This document shows positions 36,056 through 44,542 of a DNA stretch of 64,000 bases, piece after piece; position 1 is the stretch's first letter, and each line of letters opens with the position of its first letter. The DNA lies in NCBI GenBank assembly GCA_947475295.1, contig CANJLF010000012.1, positions 25,908-89,907 of the forward strand, written 5' to 3'. The position numbers and the translations under genes were made by a program. The stretch comes from Fidelibacterota bacterium (GTDB lineage Bacteria; Pseudomonadota; Alphaproteobacteria; Rhodospirillales; Rhodospirillaceae). The notes beneath the pieces were generated by a model. The model made no database searches. It saw only the letters and a list, made by a program, of their open reading frames with translations, and was not told the DNA's origin.

Positions 36056-37465
36056 TTAGCGGTAGGCCGACAGGTCGCCGTCGTCGTCGAGCAGATACAT
36101 GGTGCCGTTGGCGAAGACCGGCGCCAGCGAGGAGCTCTCGCGCAACTCGATCTTGCCCAGCACCGCGCCCGAATAGGGTGATACGGACAAAGCCTCGCTG
36201 GTGGAGCTCACCAAAATCAGGCGGTCGCTGACCAGCGCGGGGCCCGCCCAGACGATCCGGTCCCGCTTGGCGCGCTCGTCCTCATAGGCCGGAAGCTGGG
36301 TCACCCACAGAATGCGGCCGGAGCGGGCGTCGATGCAGACCGCCTCAGAGTCGAGGGTAATGGCGAAAATGAAGTCGCCGGCGATCCAGGGCTCGTGAAT
36401 GCCGGCCACGGGTACGTCCCAGACGCGCCGGCCGGTGCGCAAGTCGATGGCGGCCAGCACACCCGACTGACCGACGGCATAAACGCGGCCCTTGTCGATG
36501 ACGGCGCGGGCGGCGATGTCGGGCAGGCTGGCGGCGGCTTCGGTGCGGCGCACGGCGACCAGATTTTCATTCCACAGCATTACGCCGTTGTCGGTTCTGA
36601 GGGCAACCATTTCGCCGCTGGAAAGCGTCGCCACCACCACGCCGCCGTCGACGGCTGGTGCGGCGCCGCCCAAAAGGATGGTGGGCGCGGGCGAGCCGGA
36701 ATAGGTCCAGAGCTTGCGCCCCGTGTCGGCGGCCAGCGCCGTCAGTTCATTCTCGACGTTGACGACAAACACGCGCCCCGCATTGACGGTGGGCGCGGCC
36801 CGCACCGGCACGCCCACCGAGACACGCCAGATTTCCTTGCCGGTGGCGGCGTCCAGCGCCAGCACCTCACCGGCGCCCGTGGTCGCGAACAGCCGGTTGC
36901 CCTCGATGCACAAGGCACCGCCTAGAAACGAATTGTCGCGGCGAGAACCGCAGAAGCCCATGTCGCTAATACAGAGCGCGCCGCCAAAAGACGCTGCTTT
37001 GCCGCGCTCGGTCACGGGCTCGGTCGAGATGCGCCAGACCCGTTTGCCGTTGGCGGCCTCAAAAGCCGTGACGGCGCCGTATGAATCCATCGTGTAGATC
37101 CGCCCGCCGGCGACGATCGGTTCGGCGAAAGCGCGGTTGCGCAAGTCTGATCCCTCGCCGGCGGCAACCGTCCAGACGCGCTTGGGCGCATCGCCGATCA
37201 CGAGGTGATGCATGGCGTGGTGCGACAGCCCGCCCGCGCCCGGCCAGGTCGCGGTGTCTTCGGGCCGCGGCAGAATGATTTGCGTGTCGACCGACTCAAC
37301 GTTCGGGCGCAGTTCGCGCTCCAGCGCCAGCACCGAAATGCGCGTGCCGGGAAGCTTCTCCGTACTCCGGGTGGTGAAAAAATCGCTGAGCGTGTCGCAA
37401 CCAGACAGCCCCGCGACGACAACAAGCAGGAGCGGAAGGAGTGCAATGCGCCGGAGATGGATCAT
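36056..37465 (-). CDS. bamB: Outer-membrane assembly lipoprotein BamB (PQQ-type beta-propeller)
   Basis: Lipoprotein of the BAM complex that scaffolds BamA. The start at 37465 (MIHLRRIALLPLLLVVVAGLSGC) gives a clear lipobox, L-S-G-C. The rest is a PQQ-like eight-blade propeller with repeated motifs such as GVLAAIDLRTGRRVW, GEVLALDAATGKEIW and NELTALAADTGRKLW. About 469 residues, longer than the enterobacterial protein but normal for alphaproteobacteria. It is preceded by yfgM (52 bp gap) and followed by der, which supports the BamB call. Confidence 0.92.
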   Translation of the reverse strand: MIHLRRIALLPLLLVVVAGLSGCDTLSDFFTTRSTEKLPGTRISVLALERELRPNVESVDTQIILPRPEDTATWPGAGGLSHHAMHHLVIGDAPKRVWTVAAGEGSDLRNRAFAEPIVAGGRIYTMDSYGAVTAFEAANGKRVWRISTEPVTERGKAASFGGALCISDMGFCGSRRDNSFLGGALCIEGNRLFATTGAGEVLALDAATGKEIWRVSVGVPVRAAPTVNAGRVFVVNVENELTALAADTGRKLWTYSGSPAPTILLGGAAPAVDGGVVVATLSSGEMVALRTDNGVMLWNENLVAVRRTEAAASLPDIAARAVIDKGRVYAVGQSGVLAAIDLRTGRRVWDVPVAGIHEPWIAGDFIFAITLDSEAVCIDARSGRILWVTQLPAYEDERAKRDRIVWAGPALVSDRLILVSSTSEALSVSPYSGAVLGKIELRESSSLAPVFANGTMYLLDDDGDLSAYR

Positions 37466-37517
37466 GAAACTACAAAACCTAAAAGTGTGATCAGCAAAAG
37501 CCGGGACCAAAAAATGT

Positions 37518-38339
37518 TCAGGGTTTGCTCGGTGCGGGCGGCGCAGCGCTTGGAGCAGCCGCGCTTGGCGGCGGTGCGGGAACCGTTGCGGGCGGCAGCG
37601 GGGGTGGCGGCACCACACCCGCCTGATACAGCTTGGACAGATCCTCGGCGCGCGCGCGCATGGAGGCCGGCGCCGCCGGATCGGCCGAGATCTGCGCGAG
37701 CGTCTTCACGGCCCGCGCCGTGTCGCCCTGCCTGGCCGCGAGCAGCGCGGTGAGCTCCAGCGCCGAAGGATTGAAGGCGTTGTTGGGGCCGGTCAGCGGC
37801 GTCAGCGCCGCTTCAAGAACTTTGGGGTCTTCGCGGTCGAGGCCGCGCAGCACGCGCATCAAGGTGGCGAGGTCGCGGTAAGCCGGGTCGACGGTTTGGT
37901 CACTGGCCAGCGCCTTGTAGGTCGCGATGGCGCCGTCGAGGTCGTTCTTCTGCACTTGCAGCGATGCCAGGTTAAAACGCGCGAGCATGCCGTAGGCCTT
38001 GCCGCCGTCCTTCGCGAGCGCGGTGAACGCGCTGAAGGCTTCGTCGGTCTTGCCGTCCAGCTGCGCCGTTACGGCCAGCTCATAGCGGCGGGCGGCGGCT
38101 TCGCGCTGCTTGGCTTCGTAGTCGCGGTACATCACCGTACCGGTCACGCCCCCCACCAGCAGCACCGCGAAGGTGATGAACAGGTTGCCGTAACGCTTCC
38201 AGATTTTCCTGAACTCGTCGGTGCGCAGATCGCTTTCGATCTCCGACATCAGGCCCATGAATTCGGGATCGAGTTCTTCCGGCTTGCCTTTGCCAGCGGC
38301 GCCAGCCGGCACCGGAACGGCGTCTTTAACCTTGCTCAA
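37518..38339 (-). CDS. YfgM-like membrane-anchored TPR protein
   Basis: 273 residues. A cytoplasmic N-terminus with E-I-E-S-D-L-R-T-D-E precedes one transmembrane helix (YGNLFITFAVLLVGGVTGTVMY, about 50-70), followed by periplasmic TPR-like helices and a Pro/Ala-rich tail. In enterobacteria YfgM is an ancillary SecYEG subunit that works with the chaperone PpiD. The position directly upstream of bamB and der is conserved. The Pro-rich end (PPPPLPPATVPAPPP) is probably disordered. Confidence 0.85.
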   Translation of the reverse strand: MSKVKDAVPVPAGAAGKGKPEELDPEFMGLMSEIESDLRTDEFRKIWKRYGNLFITFAVLLVGGVTGTVMYRDYEAKQREAAARRYELAVTAQLDGKTDEAFSAFTALAKDGGKAYGMLARFNLASLQVQKNDLDGAIATYKALASDQTVDPAYRDLATLMRVLRGLDREDPKVLEAALTPLTGPNNAFNPSALELTALLAARQGDTARAVKTLAQISADPAAPASMRARAEDLSKLYQAGVVPPPPLPPATVPAPPPSAAAPSAAPPAPSKP

Positions 38340-38662
38340 CGGAAATTCCTCTTAACTCGCGGGCCCGTGGTGAACCTCGGGCGCCGGCACATCGGAAGAC
38401 CGGGTTGGCGCCAAAGGACAAACACCGGCGAAACACGCCCCGGGCCGGCACCTTCAGCCCCGCCGGACGGGCCAAAAAACGTGCCCGAACATAATGAGTC
38501 GAGGCCGCCAAGGCAATTCAAGCATAGCCCTTTAAGGCCCGGGTTTAGGGTTTATTAACCGTGGCCGGGGAAACTGGCATATGGGCCGTAATCCGCCAGA
38601 TTGAGGTCAGGATTACACTGAAAACGGGGGCTTTCCCCCGATATCGCAGGACGAGGTTTGCC
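38340..38662. other. Divergent intergenic region yfgM / small lipoprotein
   Basis: 323 bp without a supported gene. It must contain the promoters of both flanking genes. A perfect hairpin (CGGGGG-CTTT-CCCCCG, 38625-38640) lies 22 bases before the lipoprotein start, in its probable leader. No named regulatory element was recognised. Confidence 0.4.
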
Positions 38663-38947
38663 ATGTTTTCGCGCCTGGTACGAAGTGGATGCGCGGTTTT
38701 GGCGGTGGCGGCGGGCCTTTCAGGCTGCGCCGGCGACGCCGATCCGATTTATGCCCAGTCCGTGGGCGTCCAATGCAGCCTGTCGGCGCGCGGCTGGGTC
38801 GGCTTTGGTTGTGCCAACCGTCCCGCGGGGCAGGAGGGCGTTGCCCAGCCCAGCCGGTACTGTTACGCAACCTTAGGCACGACCAATTGCTTCGATCGGC
38901 CCGATCCGGACCGCAAAAATCAGGCGCAAGGGTCCTCGGGCTATTAA
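38663..38947 (+). CDS. Small lipoprotein of unknown function
   Basis: 94 residues. Signal peptide with lipobox L-S-G-C (cleavage before Cys near residue 21), so the mature protein of about 74 residues should be lipid-anchored. Four further cysteines (VQCSLSA, GFGCAN, RYCYA, TNCFD) could form two disulfides. The ATG at 38663 has an AGGACGAGG site upstream; the frame extends back to 38561 without support. No family recognised. Confidence 0.6.
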   Translation: MFSRLVRSGCAVLAVAAGLSGCAGDADPIYAQSVGVQCSLSARGWVGFGCANRPAGQEGVAQPSRYCYATLGTTNCFDRPDPDRKNQAQGSSGY

Positions 38948-39043
38948 GGCCGAGCTTAAGATCGCCCCTCTTGATCCAAAAGGGGCAGTCTGAAATGATG
39001 CTGTCATGCGCCGGAAACTCTCGATTTAATGTCGGCAGGGCAC

Positions 39044-39403
39044 ATGACATCGGTCGTTCGTCTCTCGGACCACCGGCGCAAGCCCCCATACCTTCACTTC
39101 ACCCGCCTTGAACTGAACCGCCTTTTAGGCCTTTACGCGGCACGCGTGAGCAAGGGCGAATGGCGGGACTATGCCATTCATCTGGGGCCCGACGCCGCGA
39201 GCTTCATGGTGTTTCGCCACAGCCAGGAACATCCGCTGTTCGTGATTTCCAAGCTGGGCGCCGGCAAGACCCGCTCCAAGGCGCAAATCGCCCGTCAGGG
39301 CCAATACGTCGTCATCAGCCGGCAGTCGCGCTTAAGTCAGGGGCATTCCCTCGATGACGTGCTGGAGGTGTTCAACCGGCCCATCAAACTGGTCTCCAGC
39401 TGA
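39044..39403 (+). CDS. DUF2794-family protein
   Basis: 119 residues matching the DUF2794 pattern: L-H-F-T-R-L-E-L-N-R-L-L, then GEWRDYAIHLGPD, a VFRHSQEHPLFVISK core, a Q-G-x-Y-V-V segment and a final L-E-V-F. The family is found mainly in alphaproteobacteria and has no assigned function. No membrane segment or signal. The start at 39044 is preferred; a GTG-type start at 39029 would add five residues. Confidence 0.75.
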   Translation: MTSVVRLSDHRRKPPYLHFTRLELNRLLGLYAARVSKGEWRDYAIHLGPDAASFMVFRHSQEHPLFVISKLGAGKTRSKAQIARQGQYVVISRQSRLSQGHSLDDVLEVFNRPIKLVSS

Positions 39404-39449
39404 AGCTTTTGCGGCGCACACAGACATTTCTATTCTCGAAATATATTAC

Positions 39450-39475
39450 CTAACAAATGATTAGATCATTGTTAG
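39450..39475. promoter_or_regulatory. AT-rich palindrome, possible operator
   Basis: CTAACAAATGA and TCATTGTTAG face each other across a 5-nt spacer and pair except for one bulged A. The AT content is unlike the surrounding DNA. It could be an operator or a promoter-associated hairpin; the binding protein is unknown. Confidence 0.35.
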
Positions 39476-39578
39476 TCATGCAATGAGCACACGTCGGCCA
39501 TATTTCATTGTGCGTTGCAGTATGAAATGAGGGGCGTACACATAAATCGCATGAAGGGGACCACTCTCGCGGGTCAAC

Positions 39579-39680
39579 ATGCAGGTACGGCACTCTGGGC
39601 GCCTCGCTAACACGGTGACGTTTCTGGTCTACGGCTTCATGGCCGCGACGGTCATCGGTTCGGTCTATTCCCTCTACTAA
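39579..39680 (+). CDS. Possible 33-residue membrane peptide
   Basis: ATG at 39579 opens a 33-codon frame: a short basic start (MQVRHSGRLANT), one hydrophobic helix (VTFLVYGFMAATVIG) and a SVYSLY end, closed by TAA. It has the look of a single-pass small protein. Against it: no clear ribosome binding site precedes the ATG. An antisense frame over the same DNA has no such pattern. Listed as a candidate only. Confidence 0.3.
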   Translation: MQVRHSGRLANTVTFLVYGFMAATVIGSVYSLY

Positions 39681-39698
39681 AACAGCAACGCCGTACCG

Positions 39699-39777
39699 CT
39701 CGTGGAGCGGATTTGACATTCGCATCCCAGTTCGCCACAGGACCGCGAAGCGAATGTCAAATCCAAAGCTCCACGAG
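39699..39777 (-). repeat. Palindromic repeat element, copy 1
   Basis: A 79-bp hairpin: outer 9-bp stem (39699-39707 with 39769-39777), a bulge (C opposite AAAG), and an inner 15-bp stem (39709-39723, GGATTTGACATTCGC, with 39750-39764). The loop is 26 nt. Its reverse complement aligns along its whole length with copy 2, including the CTTTG bulge, the ACATTCGC arm end and the GGGATGCGAATGT arm start. Stem positions that differ between copies change as complementary pairs. Confidence 0.8.
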
Positions 39778-39790
39778 GGTCAAATATTCG

Positions 39791-39867
39791 CTAGTGGTCC
39801 TTTGATTCTAACATTCGCAAGGCGGTGCCCGGAAGGCGGGATGCGAATGTTAGAATCGGACCACTAG
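39791..39867 (+). repeat. Palindromic repeat element, copy 2
   Basis: A 77-bp hairpin: outer 10-bp stem (CTAGTGGTCC at 39791-39800 with 39858-39867), a TTT bulge, an inner 16-bp stem (39804-39819 with 39842-39857) and a 22-nt GC-rich loop. It lies 13 bp from copy 1 in opposite orientation. The pair resembles dispersed bacterial palindromic elements (REP- or MITE-like), but no named family is claimed. Confidence 0.8.
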
Positions 39868-39912
39868 AAGGGTCCGGCGTTTTGCTTTTGCGGTTCACAC
39901 GCGGCGGCGTTC

Positions 39913-40623
39913 TCAGCCGGTTTTGCGCAAGACGTCGGCGCGCATGGGCGTCTTGAAGACGGCGCCTTGCGGCGTCATGTGCTGCGCGAATTTTTTCTGA
40001 ATTTGTTCCATCTGCGCCCGACTCACGTTGTGATGCGTATGCGTGACGTTGATGTACTGCGCCTCGAAGGCCGCGAAGTCCGCGACCCGCACGGTCAGGA
40101 AAAAGAATTTTTCGGCGACGAGTTCCATGCCGCCTTTCGCAACCGCATTCTTGATCGCCGCAAAGGCCGCCAAGCGCGGCTGCTCCTCGTCGTGGAAAAT
40201 CCGCAAGATTTCGTTGAGGGCCCCACCGAACACCGGCTCGACAATATAAGCCAAGCCGCCCGGTTTCAGCACACGACGCGTCTCGTGCATCGCCTGGGCC
40301 ATCAACTCGACCGGCACGTGATGCAAGGACTTCATCATTAAAACAATATCGAAGTTTTCATTGGCAGCCGGGATTTTTTCGGCGCCGCCAAGAGCAAATG
40401 AGAGATTTTCCAGTTGGGGGCCGGCGATGTTTTCCGCATGCTGGGCCGTATCGACTTCCATCGCCGTAATCGACGCCGAACGCTCGGCGTTGGCAATAGT
40501 GCGGCTGAAATCGGCTTTGCCGCAGCCCAGCTCCAGAATTTGCGCATCCTCCAGCGGCAGCAAGTCTTCATAAATTTCGCGATGGCTGCAGGTCGGCGCA
40601 CCGCGCGGATCCCAAACCTGCAT
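39913..40623 (-). CDS. Class I SAM-dependent methyltransferase
   Basis: About 236 residues from the ATG at 40623. SAM motif I is ILELGCGKADFSRTIA; the acidic loop TAMEVD and the post-motif MKSLHHVP and RVLKPGGLAYIVEPV follow, as in the Methyltransf_11 group. The C-terminal region has several His (THTHHNV), possibly substrate-related. It is divergent from the TPR-glycosyltransferase gene, 156 bp apart. Substrate unknown. The frame extends upstream to 40725 but into the shared promoter region. Confidence 0.82.
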   Translation of the reverse strand: MQVWDPRGAPTCSHREIYEDLLPLEDAQILELGCGKADFSRTIANAERSASITAMEVDTAQHAENIAGPQLENLSFALGGAEKIPAANENFDIVLMMKSLHHVPVELMAQAMHETRRVLKPGGLAYIVEPVFGGALNEILRIFHDEEQPRLAAFAAIKNAVAKGGMELVAEKFFFLTVRVADFAAFEAQYINVTHTHHNVSRAQMEQIQKKFAQHMTPQGAVFKTPMRADVLRKTG

Positions 40624-40779
40624 GTTGTCGACTGCTCCCACGGCGGCGGCTCCCGGTTGTTGCGCGCGGCATTCTCCCCACAAGTACTGCCACGCGCAAA
40701 CGCTTTCTGCGGCCTCGCACTGCATAGCATCGCCGGTGGCCTCGAAACATCATCAAACCTAAGATATGGTGGTGTCCAC

Positions 40780-42672
40780 ATGAGTAGCGATCAAACCGCA
40801 CAGGACAACAGGCCTGCAGCCGAAAAACTGCAGGACGCCTTGGCATTGTTTCACCAGGGACGGCTTGAGGACTCGCAAAAGCTTTGCGCGGCTTTGCTGA
40901 GCGCCGATCCGCGCTATTTCGATGCTCTGCATCTCTCAGGGCTTATCGCCTATCAAGACAAGGCCTTCGATCGCGCGGCCGAGATCCTCGGCGCCGCCCT
41001 GGACATTCATCCCGGCAGTGCCCTAGCCCACAACAATCGCGGCCTGGCGCTTATGGAATTGAAGCAGCCTTTGAGGGCTTTGGACCATTTCGACAAAGCC
41101 ATCGCGCTCAAGCCGATTTTCGCTAGCGCCCAGAACAATCGCGGCAATGCGCTCAGAAGCCTCGGCCGCTTTGCCGAAGCTCTTGCCGGCTATGACACGG
41201 CGCTCAGTCAGAAAAGTGATTACGCTGATGCCTGGTATAACCGCGGCTTGGCGCTGCACGATCTGAAACAATTTGAGCGGGCACTGCAAAGTTGCCGCCA
41301 GGCGTTGGCGCTCAAGCCCGACTACGCCGCAGCTCACAACACTTGCGGACTGGCCCTAAAGGAACTCGGTCAGGCGCAGGCTGCCGTGGAAGCCTACGAC
41401 AAAGCGCTCGCGATCAAGCCGGATCTGGCCGAGGGCTGGACCAATCGCGGCGTGGCGCTCCAGAGCCTGCACAAGTATGGCGCAGCTTTGCAAAGCTACG
41501 ATCAGGCGATCGCTTACGCACCTGATGTCGCGCAGGCCTGGAGTAACCGCGGCTCGGTTTTGAACCGTTTGGGGCGGAGCCGAAAGGCCTTGCAAAGCTA
41601 CGACTGCGCCGTCGCCCTTGATCCAACCTTTGCCAATGCCTGGAACAACCGCGGCGTGACGCTGGTGGATTTAGGACGACGCGCCGAAGCCTTGCTGGAT
41701 TATGAAAAGGCCATCGCCCTCGATCCAAACAATGCCGACGCCCATTGGAATATGAGCCTGTGCCGTCTTCAGCTGGGAAATTTCGAGCAGGGCTGGGTCG
41801 GGCACGAATGGCGCTGGAAAGCGGAAACGCTGGTGCTGTCGCCACGACACTTCTCCGAGCCCTTGTGGCTCGGCGACGCGCCGCTGCAGGGAAAGACACT
41901 TTTGCTTTACGCCGATCAAGGCCTCGGTGACGCTCTGCAATTTTGCCGCTATGCGAAGCTGCTTCAGGATCGTGGCGCGAAGGTGATCCTGGAGGTTGGC
42001 AAGGCTTTAGTGCCGCTCTTGACCGGTCTCGATGGTACATCGCGCGTTATCGCGACCGGTGACGCTCTGCCGCCATTCGATTTTCAATGTCCCTTGGGAA
42101 GTTTGCCCGCCGCGTTCAAGGCCAACGCGAAAAACATTCCGATGCCGGCGGGATATCTGCGAGCCGCGAATGACAAACTTACGGCGTGGCGTACGCGATT
42201 GGGCGCAAAGACTAAGCCGCGCGTCGGACTGGTGTGGAGCGGCAATACGCAACACACGAATGACCATAACCGCAGCATTCCCTTGGCTGATTTTACGAAG
42301 ATGCTGCCGCCGGGTTTCGACTACGTAAGCATGCAGCGCGAAGTCCGTGCGGAGGACATGGCGGTTTTGCGGGCACGGTCCGATATCCGCAACATCGGCG
42401 AAGACTTGGCGGATTTTTCCGATACCGCCGCGCTCGCGGACCTGATGGACGTCATCATCAGCGTCGACACGAGCATCGTGCATTTGGCCGGCGCCATGGG
42501 CCGCCCGGTTTGGGTTTTGCTGCCGTTCAATCCCGACTGGCGCTGGATGTTAGAGCGCAGCGACAGTCCCTGGTACGCCTCGGCCCGGCTTTATCGGCAG
42601 AAGCGCGCGGGCGACTGGACGGATGTTTTTGAAGCCGTCAAAGCGGATGTGCGGCGGCTCGCGGGAGCCTGA
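40780..42672 (+). CDS. TPR protein with C-terminal glycosyltransferase-like domain
   Basis: About 630 residues. The first 345 contain ten 34-residue TPR units in register, many with the N-N-R-G-x-A-L signature (SAQNNRGNAL, DAWYNRGLAL, NAWNNRGVTL). The C-terminal 260 residues resemble the fold seen in heptosyltransferase/SPINDLY-type proteins: LLLYADQGLGDALQFCRYA, PRVGLVWSGNTQHTNDHNRSI, and DVIISVDTSIVHLAGAMGRPVWVLLP. Such proteins may glycosylate other proteins or assemble surface polysaccharide. No signal peptide, so cytoplasmic. Divergent from the methyltransferase gene; ATG 40780 begins after the shared upstream region. Confidence 0.85.
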   Translation: MSSDQTAQDNRPAAEKLQDALALFHQGRLEDSQKLCAALLSADPRYFDALHLSGLIAYQDKAFDRAAEILGAALDIHPGSALAHNNRGLALMELKQPLRALDHFDKAIALKPIFASAQNNRGNALRSLGRFAEALAGYDTALSQKSDYADAWYNRGLALHDLKQFERALQSCRQALALKPDYAAAHNTCGLALKELGQAQAAVEAYDKALAIKPDLAEGWTNRGVALQSLHKYGAALQSYDQAIAYAPDVAQAWSNRGSVLNRLGRSRKALQSYDCAVALDPTFANAWNNRGVTLVDLGRRAEALLDYEKAIALDPNNADAHWNMSLCRLQLGNFEQGWVGHEWRWKAETLVLSPRHFSEPLWLGDAPLQGKTLLLYADQGLGDALQFCRYAKLLQDRGAKVILEVGKALVPLLTGLDGTSRVIATGDALPPFDFQCPLGSLPAAFKANAKNIPMPAGYLRAANDKLTAWRTRLGAKTKPRVGLVWSGNTQHTNDHNRSIPLADFTKMLPPGFDYVSMQREVRAEDMAVLRARSDIRNIGEDLADFSDTAALADLMDVIISVDTSIVHLAGAMGRPVWVLLPFNPDWRWMLERSDSPWYASARLYRQKRAGDWTDVFEAVKADVRRLAGA

Positions 42673-42732
42673 ACGGCCGCGTCAACGCCAGCCCTGTTCC
42701 ATGGCGATACGTACGGCGGCGGTGCTATGAAT

Positions 42733-42766
42733 GAAAAAATGGCGGGCGCCCTCCCGGACGCCCGCC
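42733..42766 (-). terminator. Intrinsic terminator after the tannase-like gene
   Basis: On the minus strand an 8-bp GGCGGGCG stem (42741-42748 with 42759-42766) is followed by ATTTTTTC. It lies about 25 bases after the esterase stop. Confidence 0.85.
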
Positions 42767-42791
42767 ACATATGTGAAGAATGACCCTCTGG

Positions 42792-44405
42792 CTACTTCGG
42801 CCTTACGCAGTAAAAGTTTTTAGCCTCGTTCGTGGAGCCACTGCCGGTGTGCTTGGCAACTTGCGGATAGGGGCAGAGCGGACGGGTCATGGTGACCTTT
42901 TTGGTCTTTTCATCAACCAAGCTGGCGACGATCACGTCCGGAGCCTGGCCCTTCTCGACCCAGTTCTCGAGAACTTTCACCATGTCGAATTTGTTGGGAC
43001 CGACGCCGCCGCGGCAGTGGCCCATGCCGGGCACCATGAACAAGCGATAGAAATCTTCGACCCCTGCCCGGCTGCCCATCTTCTCGACGACGCTGTCGTA
43101 GTAGGTCGGGATATAGCCCGCAGGTGCGAGATAGTCGGCCCAACCGTAGTACGAGAGCAACTTGCCGCCACGAGTTTTAAATCCCGACAAATCAGGATTG
43201 GTCGCATCCATGATCGCGGCGGTACGCTCTTTCACGTAATCCATGTCATGGTTGTAGTCGAACTTGCTCAAGTCATACTTCGGATCGGCAAAGACCGAGA
43301 GCTTGATGAAATTGCGGTTGCTGTTGCCGCCTTCAATGTTGACGTCCTTGACGCCGGTATACATGCGGCCAAAGCCGCTTTCGCTGCCGGGCGTATGACC
43401 GAAGGAGATGCGCCGGCCGTCGGGATAGTGAGCGCCGGCATAAATCTTGCGGAGAGCATCCACCTGTCCAGCCGTCAGGCAGTCGGCGGCATCCGCACCC
43501 TTACACTGCAAAACAACCGGATCGAAACGGCAGGTCCTCGGATCGCCGATGATGCCGTCTTTAACGCCGTCATCAGCATCGCAATGGGCGACCGCGGCGC
43601 GGGTGACCATCGGCATCTTTTCGCCGGGCAAGAAGTTTGCGGGCGAGTCCGTGGAGGCGCGCGTGGCCCAGAGTTCGGCGACCATCAGGTCGGTCCAGTT
43701 GGAGCCGGGTTCTCCGGCAATGATGCCGTCGTAGTCTTCAGGGTAGCGCTGGGCTTCCATCATGGCGACGCGACCACCGCCGGAACAGCCGTTGAAGTAG
43801 GTCTTAGTGGGCGCTTGCGTATAGAACGCCGCCGTCACCACTTTTCCCTTTACGGTCATTTCATGGGCGCCGCGGTAACCCAGATCGATGAAACGGCCGA
43901 GGTCATTCCACCACGTGTCGTCGGATGACTTGTGGCCGCCGTCGGTCGCCATCATGGCGTAGCCGCGCTGGATGCCGCTGGCCAAGCCGCCGATGCCGCC
44001 CGGATCTGGAATCTCAGTGAGATCGACGGTGCTGCCGTAGTTGATGGAGCCGAGCGTACCCCCTGGTGTGGTGCCCATTAATTTGCCGTTCCAGTTACTG
44101 AGCGGCAGCCAAATTTCGACATTAATTTGCGGCCTCACAACGACGTGGACGCGACAGAAGGGCGGCAGTTTTTCGATGGGACTGCGCGCATCTTCGGGCT
44201 GATAGCTTCCGGTCGCGATGGTTTGGGCGGCCGTGACCTTCGCATTAGGCAAATCCAGCGCGGTCAGACTTTCGCAAGCGACGGCCGGCTTAATGCCCGT
44301 CTCGGCCTTACCCGCCGCGAGCGCGTAAGTCGAAACGGATGTGCAGAGCGCGACGGTCATCGCGGCGCAGCGGAGCACACAGCCCGGTTGAATTTGAAAC
44401 GTCAT
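42792..44405 (-). CDS. Secreted tannase/feruloyl esterase family protein
   Basis: About 537 residues from the ATG at 44405. A signal peptide (VLRCAAMTVALCTSVSTYALAAG) is followed by the tannase/feruloyl-esterase fold: FCRVHVVVRP, WNGKLMGTTPGG, GYAMMATDGGH, the nucleophile serine in NGCSGGGRVAMMEAQRYPEDYDGIIAGEP, and the histidine in MVPGMGHCRGG. A cysteine pair flanking the active site (GCSGG and GHCRGG) is usual in this family. It should hydrolyse ester bonds of plant phenolics outside the cytoplasm. The last residues KNFYCVRPK recur at the end of the broken frame just upstream. Confidence 0.9.
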   Translation of the reverse strand: MTFQIQPGCVLRCAAMTVALCTSVSTYALAAGKAETGIKPAVACESLTALDLPNAKVTAAQTIATGSYQPEDARSPIEKLPPFCRVHVVVRPQINVEIWLPLSNWNGKLMGTTPGGTLGSINYGSTVDLTEIPDPGGIGGLASGIQRGYAMMATDGGHKSSDDTWWNDLGRFIDLGYRGAHEMTVKGKVVTAAFYTQAPTKTYFNGCSGGGRVAMMEAQRYPEDYDGIIAGEPGSNWTDLMVAELWATRASTDSPANFLPGEKMPMVTRAAVAHCDADDGVKDGIIGDPRTCRFDPVVLQCKGADAADCLTAGQVDALRKIYAGAHYPDGRRISFGHTPGSESGFGRMYTGVKDVNIEGGNSNRNFIKLSVFADPKYDLSKFDYNHDMDYVKERTAAIMDATNPDLSGFKTRGGKLLSYYGWADYLAPAGYIPTYYDSVVEKMGSRAGVEDFYRLFMVPGMGHCRGGVGPNKFDMVKVLENWVEKGQAPDVIVASLVDEKTKKVTMTRPLCPYPQVAKHTGSGSTNEAKNFYCVRPK

Positions 44406-44493
44406 GGAGTTCCTCCCCGGAAAAATGTCGAAATTCGCATCGGTCGATAGGTCCATTGTATGCGAATGTGTAAGGTCCGAAAGTATAAAAAGT

Positions 44494-44519
44494 GGCGAGC
44501 GCTTTGTAAGCGCCCGCCT
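44494..44519 (-). terminator. Terminator after the interrupted frame
   Basis: On the minus strand a 10-bp stem with one G-T pair and a short loop is followed by ACTTTTTAT. The stem begins GGCGGGCG like the terminator of the tannase-like gene. It suggests the broken frame once had, or still has, its own transcript. Confidence 0.65.
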
Positions 44520-44542
44520 GTATTTTGTACTATCTGCGGCCT

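Larger units (their letters stand above)
39404..39912. other. Long intergenic region with palindrome, tiny ORF and repeat pair
   Basis: About 510 bp between the DUF2794 gene and the methyltransferase gene. From left to right it holds an AT-rich palindrome (39450-39475), a possible 33-codon membrane peptide (39579-39680), and two related hairpin repeats (39699-39777 and 39791-39867). Each is listed separately. Confidence 0.6.

Noticed and set aside
39450..39725. Minus-strand 91-codon frame in the repeat-rich intergenic region
   Set aside because: No motif, no ribosome binding site, and it runs into the palindrome and repeat arm.
44428..44470. ATTCGCA...TGCGAAT inverted repeat near the esterase start as a third copy of the palindromic repeat
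   Set aside because: Only seven bases pair and outer stems, bulge and loop are missing, so it is likely chance.
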